64,000 nucleotides of DNA. Source: Siniperca chuatsi (taxonomy: Eukaryota; Chordata; Actinopteri; Centrarchiformes; Sinipercidae). Position numbers and translations under genes: made by a program. Below are positions 42,326 to 53,660 of this stretch, piece by piece (within the stretch, counting starts at the first letter, position 1; every line of letters starts with the position of its first letter). The stretch lies in contig NC_058061.1 in NCBI RefSeq assembly GCF_020085105.1, forward strand, positions 1,647,784 to 1,711,783. Direction: 5' to 3'. The notes under the pieces were generated by a model that was given only the letters and a program-made list of their open reading frames with translations, did not search any database and had not been told where the DNA came from.

Positions 42326-45300
42326 CGAGCAGCAGAGCAACTTCAGAGGCCACAGCAGAGGGAATGTGCTCATTGTCAAAATTACTATACTAAAATATTT
42401 AACTTTTGTGAAACGTTTTCAAACTCTCCCCTTTTAACCTGAAGTCTACAGGCACGTACAGGAAGTTTTATTGTTGTTTTGTTATGTAATTACACTCATG
42501 CTGCATAATGTTACCATACAGCCTCAATCCTATAATTCCTTTATTAATTAGGTTCATGTCAAAGAATGAATCAAGCAGTGAATATATTAGCTGTTTGGGG
42601 AACTGCTGGCAGGATAAGAAGCTGCAACATGCAGAAATCTAAATGATTATGATTAGCTTTGTGTGACTTTATATTAACAAAATGACTTTCCTCCTTCATC
42701 AGATGTTTTCCAATTTCTACAGGTTTCACATTGTTCGATGAAACAACTCTTCAAAAGAACACAGCTGAAAGCTCTCAGCACAGCAGTGAATTTGAAATAA
42801 CTTCATCTGACTCCATTGAATCCAAGTCCTCTCTGCTGGATGTTGAAGCTTCTCTGAAGGCCAGTTTCCTGAGTGGACTGGTTGAAGTTGGAGGATCTGC
42901 CAAGTATCTGAATGATACAAAGAAATTCAAGAACCAGAGCAGAGTGACGTTTGAGTACAAAGCTACCACCAAGTTTAAACAGTTCTCAGTGACTGACCTT
43001 GAAACCATGAACACCCAACAGATAGATGTCATTGAGAAGGGCTTGGCAACACATGTAGTCACAGGCATCCTTTATGGGGCAAATGCTTTCTTTGTGTTTG
43101 ACAGTGAGAAGTTAGAAACCGGCAGCGTTCAGCACATCCAGGGCAGCATGGAAGCTGTGATAAGGAAGATGCCCTCATTTAATGTTGAGGGGAAAGTTGA
43201 CATCAAACTGAATGATGAAGAAAAAGCCCTGACTGAGAAGTTTTCCTGCAAATTCTACGGAGACTTCCTTCTTGAAAGCAACCCTACAACATTTGTAGAC
43301 GCAGTGAAGACCTACAGTAAACTTCCACAGCTGCTGGGAGAAAATGGAGAGAACAGTGTTCCACTGAAGGTCTGGCTGATGCCGCTGAAGAATTTGGTTC
43401 CCAAATCTGCTGAGCTGAAGAGTGGGATCAGTGTTGGACTACTGAGGAAGGCTCAAGATGCTCTGGAGGACCTGCATCATCTGGAAAAAGGATGCAACGA
43501 GTTACTGCAGGACAAAGTAGTGAAAGATATTCCGCAAATTCATGAAAAAGCGCGCAGTTTCCAGACACTCTGTGTCTCTTTCAGATCTGTACTGGAACAG
43601 ACCATGGCGAAGGAGCTTCCCTTGATCAGGGCAGGTGAAGAAGATGAGAGCAAATTAGAAAAAGTCTTTGAAGACAGAGACAAGTCACCGTTCAGTCATG
43701 AAAAACTAAGTAAGTGGCTGAAAGATAAAGAGAGAGAAATGAACGTCATCAGGTCCTGTGTAGAGATGATGGAGGGAATAAAGATCGTCCCAAACCAGTC
43801 AGAGCTGGACAGAGAGGTTCTTGCTCCAGGTGTGGAGGATGCTCTGTGCTTTGTTTTCACCTCCCTGGAAACTACTGACCCCTACCTTGATGAGATGGCC
43901 AACTACGTGGATCAATTTAAATTACAAGGTCATGTGGTTGTCACGGCACCTGCACAAGACCAGTGGTACTTCTCAGATGAAGTTTTAACGAAAATGAGAG
44001 AAAAAGCCAGAGCTGTCCACGATCTTGCCAAAGCCTTGAAGAACAGCAGCAGATTCTGTTTCCTGGTAGCAGCCATTGCAAATAAGAAATACACCGGAGC
44101 AACCCTCTACCATTACAAGGACGGCGTTCTGGTCACTGATGATTTCTCAAAGCCTGACATCCCTGATGTGGAACATATAACAGACAGAAGAGATTTAATC
44201 TGGTGTAAGTACTTTATTTTCACTTTTAGACTAATAATAACAAATGACTCTCCTTCAGAAACCTGATTGTCATACATTTTATTACTCACAGAGTCCATTT
44301 TGATCTTTTCTTAGAAAGATACTATGGATTTTGTCATCACTTACATTGAAATCACTTTAGAAAGGGTTCTCAAGTAAAACGACCAACATTACTGTTGATG
44401 GTGGAGGAAGTATTCAGATCCTTAAAGCTACAGTGTGTAACATTTAGGAGGAGCTATTGGCATAAATGGAATAAAATATTTATAAGAATCTTTTCATTAG
44501 TGTATAATCACCTGAAAATAAGAATCATGTTTTCATTACCTTAGAATAAACCATTCTTATCTACAGAGGTAGCGGCTCTGCTTCCACGGAGGTCGCCGTT
44601 TTTTTTTTTTTGCGAGTTTCGCGGCCACCGTCGTTTCTCCTAGACTCTTGGAACGGGAGGATGATCCGAGTGGTATTTAAATGGTTGCAAAATGCAATTT
44701 CAATGCTAGATGGCACTAAATCCTACAGACCTTTAAGTAAAAGGACCAGTGTAGCCCAGGGTAAAAATCCATCCTCCAAAAATAATCCAATCTGGTTTCC
44801 AGTCCAGGTTTTCCATTTCCTCCCTTCCAACCCTCTGTATTTGATGTAGTTGCCAGTCCATGTTTTCCACCTTTCGTTCCCTTGCCATAAGACACACCCC
44901 TTTGTTTTAATTAGCCAATCACAGTCCGCTGCCTCAGTATAAAAGCTGTCCTGACTTCTCTCAGCTCAGTTGTGTGGGAAAGAAGCCTAGCTCACCATCG
45001 AATATACCCTGAATGGGCACCTGGCCTGTATACAAACACAAAAGGCCACTTAAATGTGTGTACACTAATATCTGTGGGCTAACATTAGCTTGCATTAGCT
45101 TAGTTGTAACATTACAAAATAAAAATCACAAAAGACAAAAGAAACCCATGGGAGCACATGTTAGCATGTAGCCTAAGCTAGCATATTGCTAATGCTAATA
45201 GTAAAAGTTCAAACTCACCAGTTCAGTAAGAACGGTTTGCCCAGCACACACGACAACGCCCAATCACCGGATGATTCTGGTTTCTACAGGAATGTTTAAA

Positions 45301-47061
45301 TGCTTAACAGAGAATAAATGAAAACCAATATTTGCTTGAATGGAGGTACTGACCTACAGCTGCTGTCCTCTGGCCTCTTTCCCACACAACTGAGCTGAGA
45401 GAAGTCAGGACAGCTTTTATACTGAGGCAGCGGACTGTGATTGGCTAATTAAAACAAAGGGGTGTGTCTTATGGCAAGGGAACGAAAGGTGGAAAACATG
45501 GACTGGCAACTACATCAAATACAGAGGGTTGGAAGGGAGGAAATGGAAAACCTGGACTGGAAACTAGATTGGATTATTTTTGGAGGATGGATTTTTACCC
45601 TGGGCTACACCAGTACAACAATATAAAAATAATCAATTACAAGTTAAAGTCCTGCATTCAAAAGTTTACTTAAATAAGTACACAAGTATTTTCAGCTTCA
45701 TGCAGTTAAAGTACTGGTTCTGCAGTAAAACGTCTCCTGCGACTGATATCTGATTCTGTCTGACATTATTAGATTGTTAATACTGATGCATCAACGTTAG
45801 AGCAGCGTTTTACTGTTGTAGCTGCTCGAGGTGGAGCTAGTTTTAACTACTTTATACACAGTTAGCTAGTTTTAACTGCTTTATACACGGTTAGCTAGTT
45901 TTAACAACTTTATACACAGTTAGCTAGTTTTAACTACTTTATACACAGTTAGCTAGTTTTAACTGCTTTATACACGGTTAGCTAGTTTTAACTGCTTTAT
46001 ATACAGTCAGCTAGTTTAGTCCAGTGGTTCCCAACCTAGGGGTCGGCCCCTCCACAGGGTCAGCAGATAAATCTGAGGGGTCCTGAGATGATTGATGGGA
46101 GAGGAAAGAAGAAGAAACAAAGTTCTGATACACAAACCTGTTTTCAGTTTTGGACTTTTCTCTAATCTTCGAACAGTTATTGAAACGAAACCATGTGAGA
46201 AGTTTAGAGGAGAAATGTCTCTTTGGAGGAGCTGATAACAGCTGAGAGCCTCTGAAACACGACGAGGAGACGCGACTACACACTGACTATTATTTATTAA
46301 ATTGGTTGGGAACCACTGGTTTAATCTTTAACAACGTGTTGTATTTTATAAGATTTAATAAGGACTATATCTGTGATAGATAGATAGATCTATCTATCGC
46401 GATGTTTAGCACATATGTGAGTGAACAAATATGAACCTATGATTTAACATTCACCAATAAATGTAAATTGAGTCTGAATTGTAATGATCACGTCTCGTTC
46501 TCTCCATCAGACGCCTGTGATCTCACTCTGGACCCAAACACAGCAAGCAGATGCTTCACTCTGTCTGAAGAAAACAAGAAGGCGACATGTGGAGAAGCAC
46601 AGTCGTATACTGACCTCCCACAGAGATTTGAGTCTTTCTGTCAGGTTCTGTGCAGAGAGGGGCTGACTGGGCGCTGTTACTGGGAGGTGGAGTGGAGTGC
46701 TGGCCCTAATGTAAATGTAGCTGTAGGTGTTAGCTACATAGGGCTGTTTCGGAAAGGAGATGATGACCGGTGCAGGATTGGATGGAATACCATGTCCTGG
46801 TGTTTGGGCCACAGATGGCTCCCACCAGATGCTACTCTTTATGCAGAGCATAATAAAGAGCAGCACCTTTTCCCTGTTCCTCCTACCGGCTGCACCCGAC
46901 TGGGACTGTTTCTGGACTGGCCTGCTGGCACTCTGTCTTACTATAACGTCTCATCTGACACACTGAGTCACCTCCACACCTTCCACGCCAACTTCTCTGA
47001 GCCTGTTTACCCAGCTTTCCTGACTTGGCATCCATCCAACTACGTGTTCCTGTCGCTGTAA
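41699..47061 (+). CDS. SNTX-family (stonustoxin/neoverrucotoxin-like) protein, intact, PRY-SPRY C-terminus
   Basis: Three coding exons with GT-AG junctions and consistent phases: 41699-41777, 42723-44204 and 46511-47061; about 703 residues, matching the roughly 700 of the family. Order, by comparison with the known SNTX fold: MACPF/perforin-like region (about 1-265), FAT helical domain (about 265-385), thioredoxin-like domain (about 387-518) and PRY-SPRY (exon 3, from about 521; the SPRY motifs LTLDP, CYWEVEW and GLFLDW are visible). Two diverged subunits form pores in stonefish venom, but non-venom homologues are widespread in fish, with presumed immune or unknown roles, so the name does not mean venom. 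No signal peptide is seen, as in the family. The 2.3-kb intron before the SPRY exon is packed with nested MITEs. No break in the coding sequence. Confidence 0.9.
41828..41925 (-). repeat. Inverted copy of the 22729-22837 repeat
   Basis: GACGTTTCGGCTCCCATCCG is the reverse complement of the start of the 22.7-kb copy. Wording (TCGTCTGGACACGGTTTTCAG shortened here) matches over about 100 bp. It lies in the intron after the first coding exon. Confidence 0.75.
42296..42324. repeat. (AC)n microsatellite
   Basis: About 14 CA units in an intron of the SNTX-like gene. Confidence 0.95.
44426..44735. mobile_element. MITE inserted in the MITE above
   Basis: Begins TACAGTGTGTAACATTTAGG and ends near CTAGATGGCACTAAATCCTA, a widespread fish MITE layout. 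No coding region. Confidence 0.55.
44749..45612. mobile_element. Fold-back element with about 244-bp inverted arms
   Basis: The arms 44749-44990 and 45368-45612 are near-perfect inverted copies: TGTAGCCCAGGGTAAAAATC at the left edge and CCCTGGGCTACA at the right, meeting the inner CTCAGCTCAGTTGTGTGGGA. The spacer of about 380 bp has no ORF of note. Confidence 0.88.
45838..46013. repeat. Short array of the 29-bp satellite (about 6 units), reverse orientation
   Basis: The unit TAGTTTTAACTACTTTATAC plus ACAGTTAGC is the reverse complement of the unit at 16523-17937. The flank (GCTGCTCGAGGTGGAGCTAG) is also the reverse complement of the flank there. Confidence 0.92.
46022..46318. mobile_element. 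hAT-like MITE with 8-bp target duplication
   Basis: TIRs CAGTGGTTCCCAACC and GGTTGGGAACCACTG. Flanking 8-mers GTTTAGTC (46014-46021) and GTTTAATC (46319-46326) differ at one base. It inserted into the end of the satellite array. Confidence 0.88.
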
Positions 47062-47269
47062 ACTTAGCACCACACGATTCAGTTCAAGTTCAGTTCAGTT
47101 CACTACGGTTTGATTACACAATGATTGTGCTTTTATTGTGAAGCATCATCATGTTAGTCAAGTATAACAATGTAAAATGATACGCTTCCTTTTTTGAATT
47201 AAACAAAATATCTACACACGAAATACAACTTTAATACAGATAGAACAAAATGTAAACACAAGCCGTCCC

Positions 47270-47271
<2 letters not shown>

Positions 47272-47303
<32 letters not shown>

Positions 47304-47312
47304 GTTGATTAA
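47272..47312. repeat. (ATT)n microsatellite
   Basis: About 13 ATT triplets, just downstream of the SNTX-like gene. Confidence 0.95.
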
Positions 47313-48390
47313 AGTTTTAATTGTCTTTTTCTGTTCATTTTATTATAGTATTAGCACCTTTCAGCTCTCGCTCTACTGCACACAGATTGATTTTTAAATA
47401 GCTTGTTCTAAAACTGTTGTGATGGCCGACCTGATGTAAAGAAAAAGTTAATTAATGTAGAAGGAGGCTTGATTTTATCTTCTAAAGTTAACATGCAACA
47501 GGGAAACACGAAGCCATGTTTCCATCCAGGCAGTTTTACGTGAATTATCGACTTAGAAAAGCTGGATGGAAGAGACAAACTTCCACAATATCGCTGAAAA
47601 GATTTTACGCTCGCTTGAGGTTTTGATTCATTTTGTCCATAAAGTGTTTGTGTCAAATAGGCGAAGCTGCTTTATTGGCTCTACTCTTTTTCCTTTACTT
47701 CCTGTAGTTTTTGCCAGGCTTGCTTGAGTGAGCAGGAAGAGGCGGAGTTAGTCGACCTTTGAACTTACTGGGCGGATTTATTTCTGAATCGTCACGCTGT
47801 ATGAATTGCATTTAAGCCTGGCTGAGATCTGATCACAAAGCTTGTATCTTTGGACATTTTACCTTTCTTTCAGCTCCTGTTACTGTCTCACATCCAGGGT
47901 TATGTCATTTCTCACTCTTGCCTCTGCTTTCCTTAATGTTTTATTTTTATTTCACTTCTCTCTTCTCTCTGGCAGTCTGCTTCTACTTTCCTGTACACCA
48001 ATTAATATAAAATATGAGCTACCGCTGCAGTTTCAGATATTTACACATAGTTACTCAACTTATTATTAAAAAGAAGTTGACAAATCATTACTGTTGTAAC
48101 ACTGTGGTCATTGACTCATTGCTATGAGTTGTTTTTATAATTAAAGGTTTTGTCCCATTTCACCTGAACTCTCCTGTCTCACTGTATCTGTCTGGATGAA
48201 GGTGCTGGGAATCTGAATTCTTAAAACCGGTTTAGATTATATATATATTTAGATTGTTGTTTAATCGTGTTTATTCCAGCCGTATTATTCCTGAAGAGCA
48301 TTTTATTTGTCTGCGTGTTCACCGTGAGGTTTGCTGGGTCACATTTCACCAGTCAAGACCTTTATTTGCTGTTCAGTGGATATTCAGACA
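47313..48390. other. Intergenic, nothing recognised
   Basis: AT-rich sequence between the SNTX-like gene and its truncated copy. Confidence 0.4.
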
Positions 48391-48478
48391 GTTGTGGAAA
48401 GTAACTAAGTACATTTACTCAAGTGCTGAACTTAAGTACAAATCTGAGGTAGTTGTACTTTACTTGAGTCTTTTCTTC
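48391..48478. mobile_element. MITE fragment at the break of the SNTX-like copy
   Basis: CAGTTGTGGAAAGTAACTAA and TACATTTACTCAAGTGCTG are the start of the CAGTGGTGGAA family. The fragment ends about 25 bp before the duplicated SNTX-like sequence begins. Confidence 0.65.
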
Positions 48479-48504
48479 TCATGCTGCTTTCTGCTCCATC
48501 TCAT

Positions 48505-48890
48505 CTCCAGGTGTGGAGGATGCTCTGTGCTTTGTTTTCACCTCCACGATGAAGGGTGATAAACGACTTGATGAAATGGCCGTGTACTTAAATTCAGCTC
48601 AGTTAGGAAGTACAGAAGAAGACCAGTGGTACTACTCACGTGAAGTTTTAATCAAAATGAGAGAAAAGGTCAGATTTTTCCACGTTCTTGCCAAAATACA
48701 GAAATATATCAGCGAGTTCTGTTTCCTCATAGCAGCCGTAGCAAATGAGAAACACAACGGAGCAAGCATCTACCATTACAAGGACGGCGTTCTGGTCACT
48801 GATAATTTCATGCAAGAACGCTTCATTTGTGAGAGTATAAAAGACATGGTTTCCATTGTAGAAAAATGTCTCCGCTTGTTACTCTTCTGA
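48505..48890 (+). pseudogene. Truncated SNTX-family fragment (thioredoxin-like domain only)
   Basis: Starts within the paralogous coding sequence: 41 bp (48505-48545) are identical to 43824-43864 of the intact gene, and a second near-identical stretch (TACAAGGACGGCGTTCTGGT) lies near 48777. It covers about 125 codons of the thioredoxin-like domain, then diverges into an unrelated tail and a stop at 48890. No MACPF-like, FAT or SPRY part is present nearby. An AATAAA follows at 49287. It is most likely a partial duplication; expression as part of another transcript cannot be excluded, since the sequence before it, ATCTCCAG, can act as an acceptor. Confidence 0.75.
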
Positions 48891-49602
48891 TAGAGGAGCC
48901 TGCTAAATACTTTTTTCCCGTATTTTGGCTTCTTTGAGGTAGTACTCCAGCATAGGTTTTACATACTATCTTATAAACATACACGTTCAACTAAGTTTAT
49001 AGTAACGAGTCAGGTTTGGAGAATAGCTTAGTATATAGTAAATGGGTGGAACTGAACCTGATCTTTAATGTACACAGTGTTATTAACCCACACAAACAGA
49101 TAAACATTTGACAACTGAGAGTGTTGTCACAGACGTGATTCGTGTACAACCTGATTGTGGGCGGCCAGGGACTGATTTCGGAGAGGCTCTTGCATGACAC
49201 AAATTCATATATCAATCTACCCTAAAGATTGTGTTCATACTGTGTATTTGTTGTGTTTTGTTTTGTACTGGGATGTCGATTTTGAAAATAAATGTGTTCT
49301 CAATCCTGAGTATGCCTTGTGAATTTTTATATGTGTAGTCCACTGGTAGTGTACTTTAAGTAGAGTTAAATATATATTTCAAATATAAAAAATAATACCT
49401 ACATAGTAACCTAGTAGTATACAAAAATAATAAGTACAAAATAATATGTAAATAGTAAACTATCAGTACAATGTTAAGTTTGCTTAAAGAAAACTTACAA
49501 GTATGCTTACAGTATAAAAACTATTAAACTTTACTGAGAGTATACTTTCAAGTGGGCTAGAAGTAAACCAACAGTATATTAAAGTTCATTTGTAGTATAG
49601 TT

Positions 49603-49924
49603 CAGTGTTTTTCAACCACTGTGCCGCGGTACACTAGTGTGCCGTGGAAAATTATTCAATTTCACCTAATTGGTCTAAAAAACATTTTTTGAAAACTAAT
49701 TGATTATTCACACTGAGTAGGTAGAAATATGAAAGATCATAAAATACTTTTTTCTTTGCGTTTATTTGATTCCTATTCAAGACACTTTGATAAGAATGAC
49801 TGTATGTTGTTAATATAGGCTACAGTTTCATTTTTTTAACATTTTCGGTTGGTGTTGTGCCTTGTGATTTTTTTTTTTTCAATGAAAAAATGTACCTTGG
49901 CTCAAAAAAGGTTGAAAAACACTG
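49603..49924. mobile_element. hAT-like MITE with perfect target duplication
   Basis: TIRs CAGTGTTTTTCAACC and GGTTGAAAAACACTG, 322 bp, flanked by identical 8-mers GTATAGTT (49595-49602 and 49925-49932). No coding region. Confidence 0.95.
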
Positions 49925-50317
49925 GTATAGTTCATAGTATAGGTGCAGTACACAAAAATATCAGCCAGGGCATGTGTTTGATTAGTCAAATAGAAATATG
50001 TTAGTATTAGGCCTAAATTAATCCACCGTGTTTATGTTCGTTAAAGCCAGGGTAGCTAACGTTGGAGAAGCTAGCAGGAGAAAGCTAGATTTTGAAAGAA
50101 TCCAACCCAAAAACATCCCCCCCTCCCTTCAGACTTCCCTCCAGCGGCACTCCCCTTAAAACACATTTTCATGCAGGACGGGTACATAACTATATAAAAC
50201 TATTATTATTAACACACAAAACACACATTTGTAGTAAACACGCCTTCATTAAGAGTTTAAATCAGACTCAGACCGTAAATCAGAGGTCTGCCGCCCCCCC
50301 TGAGTCTGGTTCTGCTC

Positions 50318-50455
50318 GAGGTTTCTGCCTCTTAAAGGAAGTTTTTCCTTGCCGCTGTGGCCAAGTGCTTGCTCATGGTGGGATTTGTTGGGTCTCTGTA
50401 ATTAATATTATAAAGAGTTCGGTCTGGACCTGGAAAAGTGCAGTGAGATAACTTC
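50318..50455. repeat. Abundant teleost interspersed repeat (SINE/LINE tail type)
   Basis: CTCGAGGTTTCTGCCTCTTA, AGGAAGTTTTTCCTTGCCGC and TAATATTATAAAGAGTTCGG form a well-known fish repeat block. Confidence 0.65.
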
Positions 50456-50939
50456 TGTTATGAACTGGAAAATGCTAAAGCATCAACCCAGTATCATAGA
50501 AAAACAGTATCTGTTGTTTCACCTGAGTTTTTGGGGAGCACGAATCCAGTCCGACACAAACCGGTTCAACATGAGCTCCAGCTCCACCAGCTGCAGCAGC
50601 AACATCCTGCTTTACATTAATGCACGAGGAATAATAACCTGATGATAGAATATATAACAGCACAGCAGCCACAGGGACGCTGCACTGCTTTAATGCTTTA
50701 AGGATCCTGATCACACTCTCACACTTTCACTGCAGCAGAGTGTTTTTACTGTGTGTGTTAGTACTTTTACTGCAGTAACACTTTCACTGCAGGACTTTAC
50801 AGAGCGTGTTGGTACTTTTACTGAAGTGAAGGATCTGAGTACTTCCTGTGGAGCGGCTTCCCGGCTTCCCCCGGCCCACATGTCGAAGTGTCTATTGGGC
50901 AAAACACTGAACCCCAAATTGCTCCCGAGGGCTGTATGA

Positions 50940-51465
50940 ATGTGTGCGAGTGAGTGTGTGGATGTGTGTGAGTGTGTGTGGATGTGTGTGAGTGTGTGTG
51001 TGGATGTGTGTGAATGTGTGTGTGAATGTGTGTGAATGTGTGTGTGAATGTGTGTGTTGATGCGTGTGGATGTGTATGAATGTGTGTGTGAATGTGTGTG
51101 TGAATCAGTATGAATGTGTGTGTGAATGTGTGTGTTGATGTGTGTGGATGTGTATGAATGTGTGTGTGAATGTGTGTGGATGTGTGTGTGGATGTGTGTG
51201 TGTGAATGTGTGTGTGGATGTGTGTGGATGTGTGTGTCTGAATGTGTGTGTGGATGTGTGTGGATGTGTGTGTCTGAATGTGTGTGTGGATGTGTGTTGA
51301 TGTATGTGTGTGGATGTGTGTGGATGTGTGTGTGTGAATGTGTGTGTGGATGTGTGTGGATGTGTGTGTGTGGATGTGTGTGGATGTGTGTTGATGTGTG
51401 TGTGTGGATGTGTGTTGATGTGTGTGGATGTGTGTGGATGTGTGTGTGGATGTGTGTGTGTGTGG

Positions 51466-51501
<36 letters not shown>

Positions 51502-51655
51502 ATGTGTGTGTGTGGATGTGTGTGGATGTGTGTGTCTGAATGTGTGTGGATGTGTGTGTGTGAATGTGTGTGTGGATGTGTGTGGATGTGTGTTGATGTG
51601 TGTGTCTGAATGTGTGTGTGAATGTGTGTGAATGTGTGTGTGAATGTGTGGTGGA

Positions 51656-51700
<45 letters not shown>
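50940..51700. repeat. (TG)n-based VNTR
   Basis: Units of 14-22 nt such as GTGTGTGGATGTGTGTGAATG-type blocks (core GGATGTGTGTG / GAATGTGTGTG), ending in a pure (GT)n tract at 51659-51699. ORFs of up to 338 codons here are low-complexity artefacts. Confidence 0.92.
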
Positions 51701-51709
51701 ATGTGATAT

Positions 51710-53270
51710 GTAGTGCTCCTCCACCACTGATGTTCAGTAACACAATAACAGTTGTTGTGATTGGTTAACAGCACACACAGTAAACTAGCTCATGTGTCTA
51801 AATGAAGGGAAACGACCCACAGCAGAAAAGGGGCTTAATGAAGCCAACTAAATGTAAGAACTTGTTAAGATACATTGCGTTGCAGATCTCACCTTTGCAG
51901 GTGTAGTTGGTGGGGCGACCGTCAGTCTCAAGCGCTGAAAGTAGAGTTTTGTTTGTTTTTTCAGAAAAAGGTTTTGATATTTACCTTCAGAAACCGAACA
52001 TTATAGACCTTCCTCCAGTAACTGTCAACTGCAGGCGTCAGATAAATGCTGCAGAGCAAAAGCTTCAGGTGATTCCTCTGAAACGCGGTGAAGGAAAAGC
52101 TGACTCCAAAGTCTTTCAACATGGAAATGCACACCTGAAGTAAAAGGAAACACAAGCTGGAGCACCTGAATGCAGCATCAGACGGTCAGTGGTGCGTTCA
52201 AGTCCAGTGCAGGCTTGCTGATCCGTGTGTGTGTGTGTGTGTGTGGAGATCTGCGCAGACTCAGAACACGCGCTCCCTGCCGCACGACAGAAGTGCCGTC
52301 TGCAGAGCCCACAGGCCGGGGTGCGCTCGATTTCGCCTTCACATCGCAGCGGGGCTTCCCGTCACTTTCACATTCAAAACCAGCAAGAAGAAATCACCTA
52401 GTTTAGAGGATTACCCTTCTTTATACAGGAGGAAGTCGAAGACATGAACGTAGCCGCTTACATTAATCAATAACTGATACGCTGAGTTGTATTGTTTGTC
52501 AGTGTCTTCTTCTGTAGGCTGTGTGTCATTTTGTGAGTATTAATAACACACATGTGAGTATTCCTCTCTCTTACCTGCACAATACAAATGTCACAGATCA
52601 TTAACCCTTATGTTTAGTTTGTTCAGCTTTACTCTGTTTGGGTCCCACAGACGCGCTGCATGTGTAAAACAATAAATTCAATATCAGCTAACAGTTTTTC
52701 TTTTCCTCTGACCTTTTTAGACCTATAACGTAGAAAAGTACTGAAGTGGTAGGCGAAACTCTCTCTTTGCCTCAAACTGGACTAGTGAAATGACCACAAA
52801 ACCCTGTTGTCACACCAAAAAAAGGAGATTTTTCATGTTTTATATGTTGTGTGGATGGACATGTTTTCTTTTGTTTACCATTCAGACAAAGAAAGCTACA
52901 GTATGAAACCCTACATGATGTATAATGTTTGGGGCCAGTCAAAGCCCAGAGATATCTGACTTCCGGTCTTATCAACGAACTTATGTGGGACTTGAAGGCG
53001 CACTTCTGTGGAAAAACTACTGTCCGCACCAACAACGTATATGCAGATGAACATCTATTGTATGTAACTGGGTTTTGCAGCTCTGAGACCCCAAACTGAA
53101 GTAATGTGGCATTTTCTGCAAATATGCCATCGGTTTAAAATCATGTTTACAAGTAGGCTAATTTTTTCATAAAATGATGTTTTAAGCTGATGAAACAATG
53201 TTAGGCAGGCTCTGCTGTTTGTAGTCGCCATGAAACATCCACTGGCCTGTTTTTAATCAAGGCAGAGGGG
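51710..53270. other. Intergenic, nothing firm recognised
   Basis: Contains a short (GT)n at 52226-52243 and no recognisable gene. Nothing supports the short ORFs. Confidence 0.4.
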
Positions 53271-53600
53271 CGGCATCAGCTCCACCCGCGCGGGCGGAGC
53301 CAGGCAGACAAATGAAGCCCTCCTTCCTGCCTGTTGTTGCTCTCCTCCCTCCGTCAGCAGGTTCATCCCATCTCTGTGCATCAGATCCGTTTGAGCGTTT
53401 ATCGCATCTCTCCCCCGCCCGGATAAACCTGCCACCCGACCCGGCAACCCGCTGCTGGAGGCGGAGGAGGAGGATGGCGGAGGCCCGGAGCCTGTGTGCC
53501 TGCCAGCCGGGGATGATTTAATGCAGCAACGGCCAATAAACAGCCCTAATATTGCCACGATGTCCCTGTAACACCGCTGCAGGGCTCACGGCGCTCCACA
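53271..53600 (+). promoter_or_regulatory. Probable CpG-rich promoter and non-coding first exon of tnks2
   Basis: GC-rich stretch with many CpGs (CACCCGCGCGGGCGGAGCC near 53285, a GGAGGCGGAGGAGGAGGATG run near 53457). A donor CTCCACA|GTGAGT lies at 53600; the first in-frame acceptor-like signal downstream is TTCCCTGCAG|GG at 55580, just before the coding exon. A 15-codon upstream ORF starts at 53474. Inferred. Confidence 0.5.
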
Positions 53601-53634
53601 GTGAGTTTACTCAGGGCCTGTTGTTGTTATCATC

Positions 53635-53660
53635 ATCATTATTATTATTATTATTATGTT
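53635..53660. repeat. (ATT)n microsatellite
   Basis: About eight ATT units in the presumed first intron of tnks2. Confidence 0.9.

Larger units (their letters stand above)
44397..46021 (-). mobile_element. MITE of the CAGTGGTGGAA family, reverse orientation, split by other insertions
   Basis: The edge TGGTGGAGGAAGTATTCAGATCC (core GGAAGTATTCAGATCC) lies near 44400. The element resumes at 45613 with TTACAAGTTAAAGTCCTGCA and GCTGCTCGAGGTGGAGCTAG and runs into the satellite units. This is the reverse complement of the arrangement in 16475-18226. Two other elements interrupt it. Confidence 0.65.

Noticed and set aside
41699..47061. Calling the SNTX-family gene a venom toxin
   Set aside because: Homologues occur in many fish without venom. 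Nothing in the sequence, such as a gland-specific promoter or signal peptide, indicates venom use.
50711..51774. His/Thr-rich frames of 338 and 318 codons
   Set aside because: Low-complexity translation of the TG VNTR.
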